This document shows positions 62,248 through 64,000 of a stretch of DNA of 64,000 nucleotides, piece by piece. The notes below the pieces were generated by a model. That model searched no databases and was not told where the DNA came from. It was given only the letters and a program-made list of their open reading frames with translations. Each line of letters begins with the position of its first letter. The first letter of the stretch is position 1. The DNA is from an uncultured Paraprevotella sp. GTDB taxonomy: Bacteria > Bacteroidota > Bacteroidia > Bacteroidales > Bacteroidaceae. The stretch covers positions 32,123-96,122 of the forward strand of contig CALULQ010000012.1 of NCBI GenBank assembly GCA_944321525.1, read 5' to 3'. Position numbers and translations under genes: made by a program.

Positions 62248-63549
62248 ATGGAGATGGAAAGACTTTATGAGCTTTATAAGCAGCATCCGGTTGTGACCAC
62301 CGATAGCCGGGAATGCCCTCAGGGGGCTTTGTTCTTTGCCCTCAAGGGCGAGAACTTCAACGGGAATGCCTTTGCCGCACAGGCGTTGGCAAGAGGTTGC
62401 GCCTACGCCGTGGTGGACGAGCAGCAGTATGTAGAGCCGGGCGACGCGCGTTTTGTGCTCGTTGACGATGCCTTGGCCGCCTTGCAGCAATTGGCACACC
62501 ACCACAGGGAGCAGTTCAGGATTCCCGTGATACAGGTGACGGGGACGAACGGGAAAACCACGACCAAAGAACTTATCGCGGCCGTGCTCGCCAAAAAGCA
62601 CAATGTGCTTTGCACGCAAGGGAATCTGAACAACCACATCGGGGTGCCCAAGACCTTGTTGGGACTGACAGGGAAGCATACCATCGCGGTGATAGAGACC
62701 GGGGCCAACCATCCCGGCGAGATTGGAACGCTGGCCAGAATCGTGGATCCCGATTTCGGGCTTGTCACGAACGTAGGGATGGCCCATCTGGAGGGCTTCG
62801 GCTCGTTCGAGGGCGTTGTGAGGGCGAAAGGCGAACTTTTCGACTATTTGCGCGAAAAGCATGGCACGGCTTTCGTGGACTTCGACAGCGAGGTGCTACG
62901 CCAGATGGCGCACGACCTGCATCAGATTCACTATGGTAGTCCCTGTGGCGAAGTGTTGAGCGTGGAAGGCGAGGTCGTGGAGTGCAATCCCTTCTTGCGT
63001 TTCCGTTGGCGGGCGGCCGCGAAAGGCGAATGGAGCGAAGTGCAAACAAGGGTAGTCGGAGCATATAATGTGAAGAACATGCTGGCCGCCGCAGCCGTTG
63101 GGCGCACCTTCGGGGTCGGGGTGGACGACATCAACGAGGCCTTGGTGGCTTATGAACCGAAGAATAATCGTTCGCAGCTGCTCAAGACGGAGGATAACAC
63201 TCTCCTGGTCGACGCATACAATGCCAATCCCACAAGCATGCGCGCCGCAATCGAAAACTTCCACCAGTTGCCGGCTGCGAGAAAGATGGTCATCTTGGGC
63301 GACATGGGCGAACTGGGAGACGCGAGCTGGAAAGCGCACGAGGCCATTGTGGACTTGTTGGTCGACTCGGGCTTCGACCATGTTTGGCTCGTCGGCCCGC
63401 GTTTTAAGATAGTGCGCAACCCCTTCCGCACCTTCGACAATGTGGAGCAGGTGAAAGACGCTTTGGCCATCAAGAAGCCCAAAGGATATAATATATTGAT
63501 TAAGGGAAGCCACAAGATGAAGCTCTATGAACTTCCGGCGTATTTGTGA
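62248..63549 (+). CDS. murF: UDP-MurNAc-tripeptide:D-Ala-D-Ala ligase MurF
   Basis: The 433-residue cytoplasmic enzyme adds D-Ala-D-Ala to the peptidoglycan precursor. It has the ATP loop VTGTNGKTTTKELIAAVL near 94-110, the substrate segment NLNNHIGVPKTLLGLTG, ETGANHPGEI near 150, AYNVKNMLAAAAVG near 275 and DAYNANPTSMRAAIENF near 325. The N-terminal segment TTDSRECPQGALFFALKGE is the MurF-type UDP-binding motif. It is alone here, not in a dcw cluster. The first ATG at 62248 is used; ATG 62254 is also possible. Confidence 0.96.
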   Translation: MEMERLYELYKQHPVVTTDSRECPQGALFFALKGENFNGNAFAAQALARGCAYAVVDEQQYVEPGDARFVLVDDALAALQQLAHHHREQFRIPVIQVTGTNGKTTTKELIAAVLAKKHNVLCTQGNLNNHIGVPKTLLGLTGKHTIAVIETGANHPGEIGTLARIVDPDFGLVTNVGMAHLEGFGSFEGVVRAKGELFDYLREKHGTAFVDFDSEVLRQMAHDLHQIHYGSPCGEVLSVEGEVVECNPFLRFRWRAAAKGEWSEVQTRVVGAYNVKNMLAAAAVGRTFGVGVDDINEALVAYEPKNNRSQLLKTEDNTLLVDAYNANPTSMRAAIENFHQLPAARKMVILGDMGELGDASWKAHEAIVDLLVDSGFDHVWLVGPRFKIVRNPFRTFDNVEQVKDALAIKKPKGYNILIKGSHKMKLYELPAYL

Positions 63550-63680
63550 TGATGCCGTGTGGCTGTTCCGTGCTGTGAGCCGGTGGGCGGCAGGATAGGG
63601 CCGGCGAAGGCTTTTCGGATAAGGCGGGCTTGTTCCAATCAGGGGGCAGGCCCGTTTTGTTTTGCCCTTTGTGCTCCGTT

Positions 63681-63775
63681 GCCTTGCGGAGCGCGGCAGC
63701 GTACTCTGCGGGAAGTACTCGAGTACTCTGCGGCAAGTACTCGCGTGCCCTCCGCAAGGTGCGGCGGCGGACCGC
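63681..63775. repeat. GTACT palindromic repeat, copy 6
   Basis: It has left arm GCCTTGCGGAGCGCGGCAGC and core 63701-63761 with three 14-base blocks and GTACTCGA/GTACTCGC between them. The third block is degenerate (GTGCCCTCCGCAAG). It lies between murF and the edge promoter. Confidence 0.85.
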
Positions 63776-63908
63776 GCCTCCCGTTCGCTCGTCCCGCGCT
63801 CCGTTTTCCGCGCCTTTCGCTCTTCGCGCGTGCGCGCATGATATAATAAGGTGCGGCCTCTCTTTTGGCGGAAAAAATGCTTTTTAGCATAAAAAAAGTG
63901 GGCGGAAG

Positions 63909-63940
63909 TTTGGCGGGAACCGTAAAAGTCCCTACCTTTG
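63909..63940 (+). promoter_or_regulatory. Strong housekeeping promoter firing off the right edge, possibly for an rRNA operon
   Basis: TTTG at 63909, 20 bases, then TACCTTTG at 63933-63940 is the best consensus promoter in the window. It is preceded by A-rich sequence and followed by CACTCGCTTTCGGG, which resembles rRNA operon leaders of Bacteroides as I recall them. The product is outside the window, so the rRNA assignment is inference. Confidence 0.55.
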
Positions 63941-64000
63941 CACTCGCTTTCGGGAAGGACGCCCGCAGGGATGTTCCGGAACGGGGCAGGAAAGAGTTCA

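Larger units (their letters stand above)
63550..64000. other. Non-coding right edge: repeat copy 6 and a strong promoter
   Basis: No gene is seen after murF. The region holds repeat copy 6 (63681-63775), an A-rich stretch with a small ATGCT-TTT-AGCAT hairpin near 63878, and the promoter at 63909-63940. Transcription would run off the right edge. Confidence 0.6.

Noticed and set aside
1..64000. tRNA or rRNA genes inside the window
   Set aside because: No TPsiC-type GGTTCGAATC arm with cloverleaf partners or rRNA landmarks were seen by reading; a tRNAscan/Infernal run would be decisive.

Overview
The window looks like a chromosomal segment of a GC-rich member of the Bacteroidales, most like Bacteroidaceae or Prevotellaceae. 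The evidence is the gene content (DUF4837 lipoprotein, LptE beside SecG, NigD-like lipoprotein, fimbrillin/BACON lipoproteins, FolP overlapping a CdaA-type diadenylate cyclase) and repeated matches to the Bacteroides housekeeping -7 promoter motif TAnnTTTG just upstream of genes. High GC produces many long antisense ORFs, which I have left out. I see no tRNA or rRNA gene inside the window. A strong promoter at the right edge may drive something just outside it.

Layout. 1-3462 (minus): a giant, left-truncated protein joining a glycosyltransferase, a HIT-type phosphorylase-like domain and a SpoIID/LytB domain. 3917-11153 (plus): rlmN, DUF4837, pdxA, a flippase-like membrane protein, a receiver-less sigma-54 activator, lptE, a TPR-like protein and secG. 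11265-16270 (minus): uvrA, pfkA, a ferritin-like protein and a small hypothetical. 16271-20829: a likely structured RNA, a small MGMT-type protein, a HEAT-like protein, an ECF sigma factor with a membrane-anchored barrel partner, and a NigD-like lipoprotein. 21351-26317 (plus): a 55-residue peptide followed by two large BACON lipoproteins, one with a complete metzincin zinc site.

27034-47198: a seven-gene export locus on the minus strand (TolC, periplasmic adaptor, four FtsX-type permeases, one ATPase), bracketed by two paralogous NtrC-type regulator/kinase pairs. A good -24/-12 sigma-54 promoter and a 62-bp palindrome precede the TolC gene, so the regulators and transporter form a plausible closed circuit. 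47236-57793: a VOC protein, a GH43 enzyme, a GHL10 enzyme, and an AraC regulator divergent from an RND efflux operon. 58145-63549: pta-ackA, folP-cdaA and murF.

Two families of dispersed non-coding elements run through the intergenic spaces. One is a 144-bp element with 21-bp internal periodicity, present twice in opposite orientation (3621-3764 and 49376-49519) with short imperfect terminal inverted repeats. The other is a palindromic element built from GTACT blocks in a 14+8 bp rhythm inside outer GCGGAGT/ACTCCGC arms, present six times. These elements, the peptide/metzincin operon, the three-domain glycosyltransferase fusion and the sigma-54-controlled multi-permease exporter are the parts most worth following up.
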